This document shows, piece after piece, positions 1 through 8,941 of a stretch of 64,000 bases of DNA. Both the position numbers and the translations under genes were made by a program. Positions within the stretch are counted from its first letter, which is position 1. Each line of letters opens with the position of its first letter. The notes below the pieces were generated by a model, which worked only from the letters and a program-made list of their open reading frames with translations, searched no databases and had not been told where the DNA came from. Source of the DNA: Priestia abyssalis (GTDB lineage Bacteria; Bacillota; Bacilli; Bacillales; Bacillaceae_H); contig NZ_KV917369.1 in NCBI RefSeq assembly GCF_002019595.1, positions 1,326,417 to 1,390,416 on the forward strand, written 5' to 3'.

Positions 1-2283
1 AGGGTTTGGTATCGTTACGGATGTATCATTCGTTGTGGCAATCGTTTGTGAACCGCCGCCATCAATAGATAAAGATACCTGGAACGACACATCATCACGT
101 TTATCGTCAGGGTAAGACCAATTCACATAAATATGATTGGTTGTCGGATCAAAGTTTGCGGATAAGCCGCTTGGTCTATTGATTTCTTTCTTTTTATAAC
201 GTGTAGATACTTTCGTCGGTCTTGTTCCTTTTACAAAGTATTCCGTTGAAACAAGGCTATTCGGTGTATACTCGCTCGCTAACCGAATCGGATGTGAACC
301 TTTTTCGATTTTAGCTGTTACAACACTATCAGGACGTTCAAAGTCGCCAGAACTTTTTCCTTCAGAAACATGGCTCATGACTTTTCGGAAAATTTCCTTG
401 GCTAGCCCTTTTTCCCGATCACTGTAGATGTAATTGTTTTCCGTCGTTTTTTCATATCCTGTCCAAACGGCTAATGTATACTTTGGTGTAAACCCTGCAA
501 ACCAAATATCCGGAACACCACCGCTTGGAATGTTATATTGATTTCTCGCTTGTTTTGAGAAGTTCGTTGTTCCTGTTTTCCCAGCTATTTCTAATCCCGG
601 GATGCGGGCAGAACGTCCTGTTCCATCTTCAACAACGGATTCCATCATGGATGTGACCATGAAAGCTGTGTAATCTTTCATGGCAACTTTCGGTTTTGGT
701 TTTAAATCCATCTCCGTACCGTCAGTAAACTTCACTTTTGTGACGGTATGGGGCTTAATGTAAACTCCATTATTACCGAATGCACTGTATGCCCCTGCAA
801 GCTGCATCGGTGTGACCCCATGTTCAAATCCACCAATGGAATAGGATTCCGGAATCTCTTTTTCTAATGGAATTCCTAAACCAACTGCAAAGTCACGGGC
901 ACGGTCAGCACCTGCTTCTTGAAACGCTTTTAACGCAGGAATGTTACGGGAGTCTGCCAGTGCATCACGGGCGGTCATCCAGCCTTTATGGCGGCGGTCA
1001 TAGTTGTTGATCGGTGTACCGTTTGAGTACGTATATGGTTCATCATTGATGGGCTCAGCCGTAGACCATTTTAAATACTCGACTGCCGGACCGTAATCCA
1101 AAATTGGTTTGATGGCAGATCCAGGCTGTCTCGGGAAATCGGATGCAAAGCTTAGACCACGGGCTACGCGATTGCGTCCTCCACCAACGGCCTGCACTTC
1201 ACCGGTTTTTGTATCCGTCAGGACGAAGCCGGTTTGGAGATTATCATTTGGCCAGTTGATAATGTCATTGCTGTTCAGCAATTTTTCAACATATTCTTGT
1301 GCTTCTGGATCTAATGTTGTATGGATCTCAAGACCTGCCGAGAACACGTCCATATCTGTCTTTTTCTTTACTTCATCAATTACTTCGTCAACAAATGCGC
1401 TGTATTTTTCTCCATCTTCATCCACATTTGTACGTAATGTAGATTGAACAGGCACTTCTTTCGCCTTTGCTGCTTCTTCCTCTGTAATAAATCCGTGCTG
1501 AGCCATTAAGCTCAAGACAATGTTACGGCGTTTTGTCGCTGCTTCTGGATTAGCATAAGGGTTGTAAGTGCTTGGTGCTTTTGGCATTCCCGCTAACATG
1601 GCCGCTTCATGCAATTCTAGCTTATCGAGTTCTTTCCCATAAAAATATTCAGCGGCTTTTGCTACACCGTGTGCTTTTTGTGCAAAGAAAATTTTATTGA
1701 GGTACATTTCCAAAATTTTCTGTTTTGAATATTTTTGTTCCAATTGAAACGCGAGCCACATTTCTTGCACTTTTCGTTTCACTGTCTTATCAGGCGATAA
1801 GAAAGAGTTTTTGACAACCTGCTGAGTGATCGTACTTGCACCCTCAGATCCGAAGCCTTCCTTAAAGTTGGCAATGACAGCGCCGCCGATACGGTATAAA
1901 TCGATACCATGATGTTTATAAAAGCGGACATCTTCCGTTGCGATAAACGCGTCTTTTACCACTTGAGGAATTTCCTCGTATGTAACCAGTGTCCTTCTTT
2001 CTACGCCCAGTTCCGCGATTTGATCACCGTTTTTATCGTATACTTTCGATGATACGGGATCTGCGAGCAGGGATTCGTCGATTTTCGGTGCTCCGCTTAT
2101 AAAAGCAAAGAACGTCGCTCCTCCTGCAACCATTCCAATGATTCCCAAAAGAAGGAAAGCAACAATAATTTTCCGGAACAAGCCTCCTTTTCTCTTTTTG
2201 TCCTTAGGCTGCTTTGCTTTGTGTTTATTTTGAACTTGATTTTGTCTTCTTCGTTCTTCACGAGAAGTGTAATTCTCTGACAT
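1..2283 (-). CDS. ponA: Class A penicillin-binding protein 1 (partial, C-terminus off the left edge)
   Basis: This is a bifunctional peptidoglycan glycosyltransferase/transpeptidase anchored in the cytoplasmic membrane. From the ATG at 2283 the frame is open to base 1 (761 codons, no stop). A basic cytoplasmic tail precedes one membrane segment at about residues 38-62. The glycosyltransferase domain shows ATED (catalytic Glu about 117) and GASTITQQ. The transpeptidase domain shows SAIK (Ser about 389) and KTGT (Lys about 569). The last visible residues look like a fibronectin type III module with FDPTTNHIYVNWSYP, as in Bacillus PBP1. recU lies upstream on the same strand (63 nt between recU stop and ponA start), the conserved recU-ponA pair. 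The extreme C-terminus is not visible. Confidence 0.96.
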   Translation of the reverse strand, partial: MSENYTSREERRRQNQVQNKHKAKQPKDKKRKGGLFRKIIVAFLLLGIIGMVAGGATFFAFISGAPKIDESLLADPVSSKVYDKNGDQIAELGVERRTLVTYEEIPQVVKDAFIATEDVRFYKHHGIDLYRIGGAVIANFKEGFGSEGASTITQQVVKNSFLSPDKTVKRKVQEMWLAFQLEQKYSKQKILEMYLNKIFFAQKAHGVAKAAEYFYGKELDKLELHEAAMLAGMPKAPSTYNPYANPEAATKRRNIVLSLMAQHGFITEEEAAKAKEVPVQSTLRTNVDEDGEKYSAFVDEVIDEVKKKTDMDVFSAGLEIHTTLDPEAQEYVEKLLNSNDIINWPNDNLQTGFVLTDTKTGEVQAVGGGRNRVARGLSFASDFPRQPGSAIKPILDYGPAVEYLKWSTAEPINDEPYTYSNGTPINNYDRRHKGWMTARDALADSRNIPALKAFQEAGADRARDFAVGLGIPLEKEIPESYSIGGFEHGVTPMQLAGAYSAFGNNGVYIKPHTVTKVKFTDGTEMDLKPKPKVAMKDYTAFMVTSMMESVVEDGTGRSARIPGLEIAGKTGTTNFSKQARNQYNIPSGGVPDIWFAGFTPKYTLAVWTGYEKTTENNYIYSDREKGLAKEIFRKVMSHVSEGKSSGDFERPDSVVTAKIEKGSHPIRLASEYTPNSLVSTEYFVKGTRPTKVSTRYKKKEINRPSGLSANFDPTTNHIYVNWSYPDDKRDDVSFQVSLSIDGGGSQTIATTNDTSVTIPNP

Positions 2284-2345
2284 AAAACACTCCTACCTTT
2301 CAACAGATGTAAGAGAATGATTCCGTAAACATATATATCATACTC

Positions 2346-2942
2346 TTAAAAGTACAATTTATCTATAATTTTAATGTAATCTATTCGAGGATGTAAGCCA
2401 ATTTGTATCAAATGCCCCTTTTTTTCGACGTCATTTTTCGGGATGGATTTACGTCCTCCTTCTTTTATTTGGTCCCAATACGGAAATAAATTCTTTGCTT
2501 CAAATAAGTATAGTTCTTGTACAGAAGTGAACATTAATATGACGAAACAGATTCCATTTTGTTTCACTACTTGCTTCATATGATTGATTTGATGCTCATG
2601 AAAGTTTTGCAATGGAAAAGAAGTTTTGTTCTTTGTTTCTTTTGCTTCAAAATCTAGATAGAGACCTTTGTACACCCCATTATAATCGGTAGTGGAGGCT
2701 TGTTTGAAGTAGGCTTCTTTAATGACCGCTGCACTCCGTTTCGGATAATCAACATTCACGATTTGAACGGGTGTAGGTTTTTTATGGATCACTGCAATTC
2801 CGTGTGTAAGATAAAAATCATTTGTCTCATTTAAATCCTCTTCAAGCATCATGCCGCGATTACTATACGTGTTCTGTTGGCGTGACATCTTCTTGTTCGT
2901 TTGTGCTGGCTGATATTTTTTCCCGTTTGGATAACGAATCAC
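2346..2942 (-). CDS. recU: Holliday junction resolvase RecU
   Basis: RecU is the Holliday-junction-specific endonuclease used in recombination and chromosome segregation. The protein (198 aa from the start chosen) carries the family core: [25 protein letters not shown], the nuclease motif LDFEAKETK and the C-terminal [10 protein letters not shown]. Two in-frame GTG codons are possible, at 2948 and 2942. I choose GTG at 2942: the ribosome binding site GGGAGG is only 3 nt from the first GTG but about 8-9 nt from the second, and the product then begins with (M)IRYPNGK as in B. subtilis RecU. The gene runs into ponA on the same strand. Confidence 0.96.
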   Translation of the reverse strand: MIRYPNGKKYQPAQTNKKMSRQQNTYSNRGMMLEEDLNETNDFYLTHGIAVIHKKPTPVQIVNVDYPKRSAAVIKEAYFKQASTTDYNGVYKGLYLDFEAKETKNKTSFPLQNFHEHQINHMKQVVKQNGICFVILMFTSVQELYLFEAKNLFPYWDQIKEGGRKSIPKNDVEKKGHLIQIGLHPRIDYIKIIDKLYF

Positions 2943-3240
2943 CGGCACCCACCTCCCTTTGATGACAACCCATCAAAAATATATATTATATAATAGCAAA
3001 AATCATCAGGAAATGGACCGATAAAATGAAGTCAGAAAAGACTGAACTTCGTATGAATATGAGTGAACGGACCTATACTAACATTAGAATTTACCATTTT
3101 GTTCAATATATGACAGTTTGGTGAAGAGAATCATCAATTACACATTCAATTGCCGACGGTTCAAAAGTAGGAAAAGCCATTTCTTAGAAAAGAGCCATAA
3201 AGCAAAAATATAATACATCTAAGGAAAGAAGGGAGCAAAG

Positions 3241-4233
3241 ATGGATTCCGGGCAATTGCCTTTACAAAAAGAAGAACGGGTCATCCTCCGACAAATTCAA
3301 CAAAGAACGGCAAAAGCGAACATGGATAACATTTCCCGTACAGAATCTTATGCAAACTTCTATCGTCGACATCCCGAAATAAGATGGTCCTTTTTAGCAA
3401 GCATGGTTTCTCGGAATGCCGGATGGAACATGTGTGATTTGGAAGGGAAATGGATGCCGCTTACATTAGATGCCTATACAAGGGCTATTTTATTTTTAAC
3501 TTATGAGCGGGCGAACTGGTTGATTTTTGCGGATGCGTATCCTCAGCTGCTCCTTTATGAATATTCTCTATTACATGGAAAGCCTTATTTTCATTTGCTT
3601 CCATATTGGCGAACATCTCCGTTTGTTCAAAAGGAATGGTTTCTTTTTTGGCACGAACGAAATGAACAAAGACTCCTCACATCTCTCATTATCAATGAAC
3701 AAAATGTTATCCAAAAACCGGTAATGGATCATCCGTTTTATAAAAAGAAGGTATTTCACTCATTTATGTTTAAATTTCAAGATTGGCTGCACTTCAGCTC
3801 CGTGATTTTTCCTACATTGCAAGGGGAGATATTTGGTTGTTCTGTTCATGACTTTTGGAATAAAACGAAGCGGATTGAGCTTGGGAAAAAATTGAGTCTT
3901 CTCCTTTTTGAACCGTCGTTATACCCTCGTTTTTTGGAATTTTCCCATCAAGTTGCACATACAGGCTCCCGTGTGGATTATGAACGGTACATGGCAAATA
4001 GAAATACAAGGGATACGCCTTTTTTAAGAATAACCTATCCAGTTATTGCGCATCATCAATCTGATGGAAATGAATGGAGAGCTTCTAACCGACAAATTAA
4101 AAGATGGTTCAAGTCCGCGCCGTTTCCTGAAAAGGCAAATGTGACGGAATGGTATAAAGAAAAGCAAATGCAGCTGAGGCTTTTAATACAATTGGAGCAA
4201 TATATTCGACACATAGGCAAGAGAGGCAAATAG
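3241..4233 (+). CDS. yppC: YppC-like protein (DUF2515 family)
   Basis: Conserved Bacillus protein of unknown function, 330 aa, transcribed divergently from recU-ponA. The ATG at 3241 is preceded by AAGAAGGGAG. The sequence fits the DUF2515/YppC family found beside recU in B. subtilis. It shows aromatic-rich stretches such as RHPEIRWSFLASMVSRNAGWNM and no signal peptide or clear membrane segment. A perfect 16-bp terminator hairpin follows at 4265-4304. The family assignment rests on sequence feel plus conserved neighbourhood; the biochemical role is unknown. Confidence 0.8.
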   Translation: MDSGQLPLQKEERVILRQIQQRTAKANMDNISRTESYANFYRRHPEIRWSFLASMVSRNAGWNMCDLEGKWMPLTLDAYTRAILFLTYERANWLIFADAYPQLLLYEYSLLHGKPYFHLLPYWRTSPFVQKEWFLFWHERNEQRLLTSLIINEQNVIQKPVMDHPFYKKKVFHSFMFKFQDWLHFSSVIFPTLQGEIFGCSVHDFWNKTKRIELGKKLSLLLFEPSLYPRFLEFSHQVAHTGSRVDYERYMANRNTRDTPFLRITYPVIAHHQSDGNEWRASNRQIKRWFKSAPFPEKANVTEWYKEKQMQLRLLIQLEQYIRHIGKRGK

Positions 4234-4264
4234 GGGCTATTTTGTACGCTAAAAGTGAATGAGA

Positions 4265-4304
4265 AGAAAACTGAAGAGAACATCCATTTTCTCTTCAGTT
4301 TTCT
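4265..4304 (+). terminator. Terminator of yppC
   Basis: Perfect 16-bp inverted repeat (AGAAAACTGAAGAGAA and its complement) with an 8-nt loop, 32 nt after the yppC stop. There is no long U-run, so efficiency is uncertain. Confidence 0.7.
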
Positions 4305-4363
4305 CTTTGCTTCATGCACATGAGTCAAAATCAACACTAGATTTTAACTTAGCCTTGGTTAAA

Positions 4364-4395
4364 AAAAGCTGCCTTATTCGCATAGAGGCAATTTG
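4364..4395 (-). terminator. Terminator of sspM
   Basis: Read on the minus strand, GCCT pairs with AGGC and is followed by AGC and a run of seven T, about 30 nt after the sspM stop. The stem is short, so this is a moderate call. Confidence 0.5.
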
Positions 4396-4423
4396 ACAAT
4401 AACCAAGTCCTAAGACTGGTTTA

Positions 4424-4546
4424 TTAAGTAGACGGACGATTTGGTCCGTTCAATTTTTTGTCGCCGTACCCCTTTGTATCTGTCACTTGCTGATTTTGCT
4501 TCTCTTGCATCTTTTGTTCTAGGTTATTATTATTCGACTTTCGCAT
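4424..4546 (-). CDS. sspM: Small acid-soluble spore protein M
   Basis: A 40-aa hydrophilic protein ending in DKKLNGPNRPST, which matches the characteristic C-terminus of B. subtilis SspM (DKKLGGPNRPST as I recall it). The N-terminal half is rich in Asn, Gln and Lys, as in minor spore proteins. The start is ATG 4546, with GGAGGTG 7-8 nt upstream; a longer in-frame extension to 4633 lacks such a site. SspM is a minor SASP of the spore core, normally made in the forespore. It lies on the strand opposite to its yppC and yppD neighbours. Confidence 0.85.
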   Translation of the reverse strand: MRKSNNNNLEQKMQEKQNQQVTDTKGYGDKKLNGPNRPST

Positions 4547-4737
4547 TGTGCCACACCTCCTCATCACTATTGTTTGCTGACAAACGGTTTTCATTCTTAT
4601 TAGAAAATATCGAACCATTTTTTTATGACGCATTATAACTTTCTTTGACGAATAAAAACTAGTTTTGTCAAAGGTGAAGGTAGGATGTACAGGAAGGGAG
4701 AATCAGTATATTAAATAAAAATGTGGAGGGGATTTTC

Positions 4738-4998
4738 ATGAAAGAGCAATGGGTCGGGAAGATGGAAATGCTGGATTTGTTGGATGCTGTTTTAGGTGAT
4801 TTGGAAACAGTGGAACAAGAAATTTCCACCAAAATTGATGAAGTTGTCTCTTTACATGAACATACTCAGAGAGAAAGCCTTCGATCGATTGAACATGCTA
4901 TAAGTGAAATCGAAAATGTGACATTGGCACTGCAAGGACAATCCGATAAGCGAGAATGGAGAAGTCACACAGGAGAGGCCATTCTGCGAACGGTTTAA
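4738..4998 (+). CDS. Small YppD-like protein
   Basis: An 86-aa acidic, largely helical protein with heptad-like spacing (EMLDLLDAVLGDLETVEQEI), probably a coiled coil. The ATG at 4738 is chosen because GGAGGGG ends about 7 nt before it; the upstream ATG at 4723 lies before that ribosome binding site. It sits between yppC/sspM and yppE, the position of yppD in B. subtilis, and is 37 nt upstream of yppE, so the two are probably co-transcribed. The function is unknown; the identity as YppD is from position, not from a clear sequence match. Confidence 0.65.
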   Translation: MKEQWVGKMEMLDLLDAVLGDLETVEQEISTKIDEVVSLHEHTQRESLRSIEHAISEIENVTLALQGQSDKREWRSHTGEAILRTV

Positions 4999-5035
4999 TT
5001 TTTCATGATACAATAGCATCGTAGAGGTGACGGAA

Positions 5036-5401
5036 ATGAATGAATATAAAGAAGAGCTTCTCTCATTGACAAATAAAATGCTGCAGTATAATGAAGAGGC
5101 GTTCAAACGATTAGAAGAGAATAAGGAAGAGGAACCATCAGATACTTTTTTTTATCAGCAGATCAAACCATATGTTGATGTTTTTGATGAACAAGTCCAT
5201 CGCTGGAGTGTCGTGTGCGAGAGATGGATTAAAGATACACAGCCGAAATATATTCATAAACAGCAAATCGAAACAGCTGCAGACAATCTTCAGCAAGTCG
5301 TTTTACAATCTTTTTATGTAAGCTCAAGAAACGTAAGAATCAAAAAAATGATTCATGCCAACAAATATACCCTTACATCCATTTTGGAATCTTTTCAATA
5401 A
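5036..5401 (+). CDS. yppE: YppE-like protein (DUF1798 family)
   Basis: A 121-aa protein predicted all-helical, with no signal peptide. Length and pattern (MNEYKEELLSLTNKML... VCERWIKDTQPKYIHKQQIETA) fit the DUF1798/YppE family, a cytosolic helical-bundle protein of unknown function. AGAGGTGA lies 5-6 nt before ATG 5036; a GTG at 5027 overlaps that ribosome binding site and is rejected as the start. Downstream lies dispersed element A (5549-5654), which can act as the terminator. Confidence 0.8.
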   Translation: MNEYKEELLSLTNKMLQYNEEAFKRLEENKEEEPSDTFFYQQIKPYVDVFDEQVHRWSVVCERWIKDTQPKYIHKQQIETAADNLQQVVLQSFYVSSRNVRIKKMIHANKYTLTSILESFQ

Positions 5402-5548
5402 GCTCTGTTAAATATTTTTCACGAATGAGTTAAAAATAAGCGACAATCAACGTCGTTATTTAACACGGACTTTCAATAAAAGTGAAGATCTCCTTTCAGA
5501 AAGGGTTATCCCATAAGTTCAGAAAAGGGAGATAATATGGGTTTTAAA

Positions 5549-5654
5549 CTGAAATGAACCGTCAAGCAACTATCTGGTTTTACTGGATTTCTCATGACGG
5601 TTCATTTTCAGGAGGGTGAATCAACCGCATGGTTTCCATGCGGTTGATTCACCC
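5549..5654. repeat. Bipartite stem-loop repeat, copy A
   Basis: Two successive inverted repeats. The first (5549-5611) pairs CTGAAATGAACCGTCA with TGACGGTTCATTTTCAG around a loop containing GGTTTTACTGGATT. The second (5614-5654) is a perfect 19-bp stem (GGGTGAATCAACCGCATGG) with a TTT loop followed by CTCTTTT. It lies between convergent genes and can terminate transcription from either side. It resembles copies at 6417, 14779, 19645 and 31914. Confidence 0.7.
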
Positions 5655-5663
5655 TCTTTTGGG

Positions 5664-5831
5664 TTACTCTTCTACTACTTTAATCGATACTGGAGGGGTG
5701 TTTTCACTTGCTACAGGCTCAATGTCTAGTACAGCTTGTTGATGACGTTTTGCTTGAGCTTGCTGGCCATGCTTTGGACTTTCTGGCTCATGACCTTTTT
5801 GTTTATGATTAAAGTTTTTTCCGCGTCCCAT
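5664..5831 (-). CDS. Small hydrophilic protein, possibly spore-associated
   Basis: A 55-aa ORF from ATG 5831 (MGRGKNFNHKQKGHEPESPKHG...SIKVVEE), with a good upstream GGAGGTCGATTTTC ribosome binding site. It is very hydrophilic, with many Lys, His and Gln, like minor spore proteins in this neighbourhood, but I do not recognise a family. The hairpin at 5614-5654 follows its stop and can serve as its terminator. It is hypothetical, but the ribosome binding site and codon pattern support a real gene. Confidence 0.6.
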   Translation of the reverse strand: MGRGKNFNHKQKGHEPESPKHGQQAQAKRHQQAVLDIEPVASENTPPVSIKVVEE

Positions 5832-5970
5832 GAAAATCGACCTCCTATAAAAATGATGTGACTACATTTTTAATATGAGATTTTTAAGCTGTTTTATCCC
5901 TCATTAACAGGGAGTAAGACTTCGATTTTAAGATTTGGGATTGATTTTACAATTTTAATGGAAATAAAAA

Positions 5971-6010
5971 AGAGGGCGAATGACAGGAAATCCTGTTTCA
6001 TTCGTCCTCT
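5971..6010 (-). terminator. Terminator of yppF
   Basis: Inverted repeat AGAGGgCGAATGA / TCATTCGtCCTCT just after the yppF stop, followed on the minus strand by a T-rich stretch (TTTTTTATTTCC). Confidence 0.75.
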
Positions 6011-6018
6011 TATAACAC

Positions 6019-6219
6019 TTAAGCTTTTTCCTCTAAGATTGAAAAATAGGGCTTTTCAGCACCATTTAATTCCAATTCACGAATTAACTGCTTGTACTCC
6101 GTGATTGAAATTTCACCCCTTAAATATTTCTGCTGTGCAAAGTCTAGTAGTTCATTTCCATCTTCGGGCTCATACTGCTTAAAAGCAATAAATTTGTTTC
6201 GAAGTTCATTTACACTCAT
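6019..6219 (-). CDS. yppF: YppF-like small protein
   Basis: A 66-aa cytosolic protein (MSVNELRNKFIAFKQYEPEDGNELLDFAQQKYL...) with the size and pattern of YppF, a small Bacillus protein of unknown function encoded beside yppE and yppG. GGGGGA precedes ATG 6219 at suitable spacing. A strong terminator follows. No catalytic motif is visible; the C-terminal half looks like a short helical hairpin. Confidence 0.75.
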   Translation of the reverse strand: MSVNELRNKFIAFKQYEPEDGNELLDFAQQKYLRGEISITEYKQLIRELELNGAEKPYFSILEEKA

Positions 6220-6416
6220 GGAAATCCCCCCTAATCCCCCAATTACTATAATTTTATCATGATTTTGAGAGGATGCTTTTATTTGAAAAATTTAGACTTC
6301 CGACAAATTGTGACAAAAATGTGACATTTTTTCTGGATTTAATAAATTTATCTTTGTTAAAGTTTTTTCTCTAATTAGGGAACTCAAGTTTAAAATCGTT
6401 TGGTTTTTATGTTTTT

Positions 6417-6520
6417 ATGGAAAATGGGCCGTCATTTAACTCTTGGCATTCAAAGTTTCCATCATGGTCCATTTTACGTGGATGAAGGGAAAGGGATGAT
6501 TTGCCCCTTTCCCTTCATCC
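6417..6520. repeat. Bipartite stem-loop repeat, copy E (divergent)
   Basis: First arm pair AAAATGGGCC / TGGTCCATTTT around an approximately 36-nt interior, then a second hairpin at 6480-6520 (GGATGAAGGGAAAGGG pairing with its complement, 7-nt loop). The architecture is that of copies A, B and D, but the interior lacks the TTTACTG core. It lies in the yppF-yppG divergent intergenic region where no terminator is needed. Confidence 0.55.
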
Positions 6521-6586
6521 ATATACACCTATTTTTTCTTTGCTCATACAATAAAGAAGAGATGTAAGATCAGGGAGGTTAAAAGG

Positions 6587-6985
6587 ATGATTCCAACACC
6601 ATATTACGGTACTCAGCTTCAGCGCATGGAGTATCCATATTCATACCCATTTGCCTCGTATCAGCCGTCATTTCCCATGAATCCTTATTGGCCAATGTAC
6701 GGAGAGCATGGAGCACAAATGGGCAATATGAATATGATGAACCAATTGCCTAACATGCCTTATATGGGGCCGAGACCGCCAATGGCCAATATGTATCCGA
6801 CTCCATATCCGGCACCTTCACAAAAGGCACAGCCAAAACAAATGCAATCAATCATGTCACAGTTCAAGACATCTGATGGAAATCTGGATATTAATAAAAT
6901 GATGAATACCGCAGGACAAATGATGAACGCGGTAAATCAACTAAGCGGGATGGTGAAGGGGGTCTCGGGAATCTTTAAGGTATAA
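6587..6985 (+). CDS. yppG: YppG-like protein, Met/Pro/Tyr-rich
   Basis: A 132-aa protein with an N-terminal two-thirds rich in Tyr, Pro, Met and Asn (YPYSYPFASYQPSFPMNPYWP...), followed by a C-terminal helical module (MSQFKTSDGNLDINKMMNTAG...). This layout matches YppG, which is linked to the spore coat in B. subtilis (recalled, not shown here). The start ATG 6587 has AGGGAGGTTAAAAGG upstream. A weak GGGGATTTGCCCC hairpin with a T-run follows at 6994-7017. Low-complexity composition is typical for coat proteins. Confidence 0.75.
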   Translation: MIPTPYYGTQLQRMEYPYSYPFASYQPSFPMNPYWPMYGEHGAQMGNMNMMNQLPNMPYMGPRPPMANMYPTPYPAPSQKAQPKQMQSIMSQFKTSDGNLDINKMMNTAGQMMNAVNQLSGMVKGVSGIFKV

Positions 6986-6993
6986 GGATTCTC

Positions 6994-7017
6994 GGGGGAT
7001 TTGCCCCTTCTTTTTTA
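6994..7017 (+). terminator. Terminator of yppG
   Basis: GGGG / CCCC stem with a small loop followed by TTCTTTTTTATTT, directly after the stop codon. Confidence 0.55.
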
Positions 7018-7136
7018 TTTACTTGCTTACTTACTCTTTTTCTTATGATGCGCCATGATGATAGTGGAATTGTATCACTTTTAAACAAGACGGAGAAATC
7101 AACTTTTGAATATCATAAGGGAGCAGGGTACCTAGT

Positions 7137-7292
7137 TTAATCACGTTTATTTTTTAAAATTTTGCTTATGGTGGAAAATAAGTAAGAAAGAAGGATAATA
7201 ATCGCTCCTAAGGATGAGATGTATAGCAAAAGAGATATCACAGATTCGTTGGAAAAAATAAATTGATACAGCCAATCCCACCTCGGCAACAT
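7137..7292 (-). CDS. Small single-span membrane protein, hypothetical
   Basis: A 51-aa ORF (MLPRWDWLYQFIFSNESVIS...) with one strongly hydrophobic segment at about residues 17-41 (LLLYISSLGAIIILLSYLF) and a basic C-terminus (KILKNKRD), the layout of a small integral membrane protein. GAGGTG lies 6 nt before ATG 7292; the in-frame ATG at 7298 touches that site and is less likely. I recognise no family. Confidence 0.5.
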   Translation of the reverse strand: MLPRWDWLYQFIFSNESVISLLLYISSLGAIIILLSYLFSTISKILKNKRD

Positions 7293-7454
7293 AAGCATCA
7301 CCTCGCTATCTAAAATTCTGGATAGTCCAGTATATGCAAAAGAGGCGTTATCCGGAAGTGGACAAGCATAAGGGGGATGATTTAGGAAGCGGCTGAAATA
7401 AAAATACGTTAAATCAAGTTTTTAAACTTTTGCAAAGGTATAGTATAGTAGTAG

Positions 7455-7676
7455 CTAATTGATAGAAGTACACTACCGTTTACAACTAAAGAAGAGGCTG
7501 CTAAAACTATTATTAAAAAAATCGGAATTACAGAATTACAATCCATTCAGTCGCAAGTAAAAGACGGAGTGACAGCAGAGGAAAAACAGGAGATATTGAA
7601 TAAAGTGGAAAGTAAACTGACAGAAGAAGAGATATTAGCTTTAAAGGTTCTAGCCTATAAAGAGTTGAATCAATAA
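7455..7676 (+). pseudogene. Start-less ORF remnant, C-terminus of an unknown protein
   Basis: An open frame of 73 codons after a TAG at 7452, reading LPFTTKEEAAKTIIKKIGI...TAEEKQEILNKVESKLTEEEILALKV. It has the regular amphipathic pattern of a real protein end, but no ATG, GTG or TTG suitable as start. A possible promoter-like TATAGTATAG lies just upstream. I read it as the preserved C-terminal part of a gene whose 5' part is lost; a non-canonical start cannot be excluded. Confidence 0.45.
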
Positions 7677-7735
7677 AGGAAACTTCTATCTACTGTCCGT
7701 TAATGAGGATAAAAAATTAGCCTGGATAGATGCAA

Positions 7736-7762
7736 AAAAGAGAAGGGGTTACCTTCTCTTTT
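7736..7762 (-). terminator. Terminator of the cold shock gene
   Basis: Perfect 11-bp stem AAAAGAGAAGG / CCTTCTCTTTT with a small loop, 9 nt after the cold shock gene stop codon. Confidence 0.8.
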
Positions 7763-7771
7763 AAATGTCAA

Positions 7772-7972
7772 TTATTTTTTAACTACGTTAGTAGCTTGTG
7801 GTCCGCGAGCACCTTGCTCAACTTCGAAAGAAACTTCTTGTCCTTCTTCTAAAGACTTGAAGCCTTCACCTTGGATAGCGCTGAAATGTACGAATACATC
7901 GTCTCCGCCTTCAACTTCGATGAATCCAAAACCTTTTTCTGCGTTAAACCATTTAACTTTACCAGTTTGCAT
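7772..7972 (-). CDS. cspD: Cold shock protein (CspB/CspD type)
   Basis: A 66-aa single-stranded nucleic-acid binding protein that acts as an RNA chaperone. It contains RNP1 (KGFGFIEV) and RNP2 (VFVHFSAI) and ends in [10 protein letters not shown]; it is nearly the size and sequence of B. subtilis CspD. TAGGAGGATTTTTTA precedes the ATG. More than 200 nt of non-coding sequence upstream is consistent with the long 5' leader typical of csp mRNAs, though I cannot place the promoter with confidence. Confidence 0.93.
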   Translation of the reverse strand: MQTGKVKWFNAEKGFGFIEVEGGDDVFVHFSAIQGEGFKSLEEGQEVSFEVEQGARGPQATNVVKK

Positions 7973-8203
7973 TAAAAAATCCTCCTAAAAATGTACTTCT
8001 ATGTACATATCCATTTTCGACCATCTTACAAATAATAAAAAGATATTGAAAAACTGCAACCTCGCAGAAGATTTAACTTTGCCATCTTCTTTGAAGTTAC
8101 AGCTCACTTAAATCTTTATTGTATTAAAAGTAAAATGGTTTAAAGCCACTATATCACTTCGCTAGTAGAAAAGCAAATAACGTTCAATATAAAAAGGATA
8201 TGT

Positions 8204-8941
8204 GTGAGAATATGCGAATTAAAAATTCAAAATCTTGTTGAAACGAAAAGTGATATGCGATATATTGGTTTTGTGAAAAATAATAACATAAAACCCATTA
8301 AACGTTCCTCATTTAGAGATGAAGTGTATGAAACCTTAAAAAAAGCAATTATTATGTTGGAATTCGAACCGGGACAGCGTTTAAACGATAAGGAATTGGC
8401 TGAGGACTTTGGAATAAGCCGGACTCCAGTCAGAGAAGCGCTCAAGCGTCTTGAAGATGAGGGTCTTGTACAATCCATTCCTGGCTCGGCCACTCGTGTA
8501 GCTCTTCTTGATATAGAGGAGGCAAAGCATGCTTTTACCGTTGTGGCTGTTTTACATTCATTAGCTGCTCGTCTTGCAGTCCCATCATTAACAGAAAGGG
8601 AAATAAAAGCACTGGAAACAAGTAATGAAGCTTTACGAATATCACTTGAGCAGCATGATGTGGCAAATGCTATTGAAGCAGACGAAGCGTTTCACGGCGT
8701 TTTCTTAAATATAACGGGAAATCCTGAAATTGTGATGGCATTAGAAAGAATCGTCCCTAAGATTCACCGCTTGGAAATATCGCAGTTTGCTTCCATTAAA
8801 GGTTTACAATCGGTGGAGCAGCACGAACAGATCATTCTCTCCTGCAAAAAGGGAGATAGCGAAGAAACGGCTCGCCTTGTTGAAGAAAATTGGCTGAGTC
8901 TTGGTGAGTTGTTAACATTAAACAAAGATGAGGTGAAATGA
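8204..8941 (+). CDS. GntR/FadR-family transcriptional regulator (FCD domain)
   Basis: A 245-aa regulator. The winged helix-turn-helix (about residues 35-95) contains FRDEVYETLKKAI, GQRLNDKELAEDFGISRTPVREALKRLEDEGLV. The all-helical FCD ligand-binding domain follows. The start is taken as GTG 8204 (AAAAAGGA upstream); ATG 8255 is an alternative. The gene overlaps the promoter-distal exporter gene by coupling (TGA at 8939-8941, next start 8942), so the regulator probably controls or senses the exporter's substrate. The ligand is unknown. Confidence 0.85.
   Translation: MRICELKIQNLVETKSDMRYIGFVKNNNIKPIKRSSFRDEVYETLKKAIIMLEFEPGQRLNDKELAEDFGISRTPVREALKRLEDEGLVQSIPGSATRVALLDIEEAKHAFTVVAVLHSLAARLAVPSLTEREIKALETSNEALRISLEQHDVANAIEADEAFHGVFLNITGNPEIVMALERIVPKIHRLEISQFASIKGLQSVEQHEQIILSCKKGDSEETARLVEENWLSLGELLTLNKDEVK

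Noticed and set aside
1109-1447. 112-codon plus-strand ORF inside ponA.
   Set aside because: It is antisense to the transpeptidase domain of an intact PBP gene; no ribosome binding site and no protein-like pattern.
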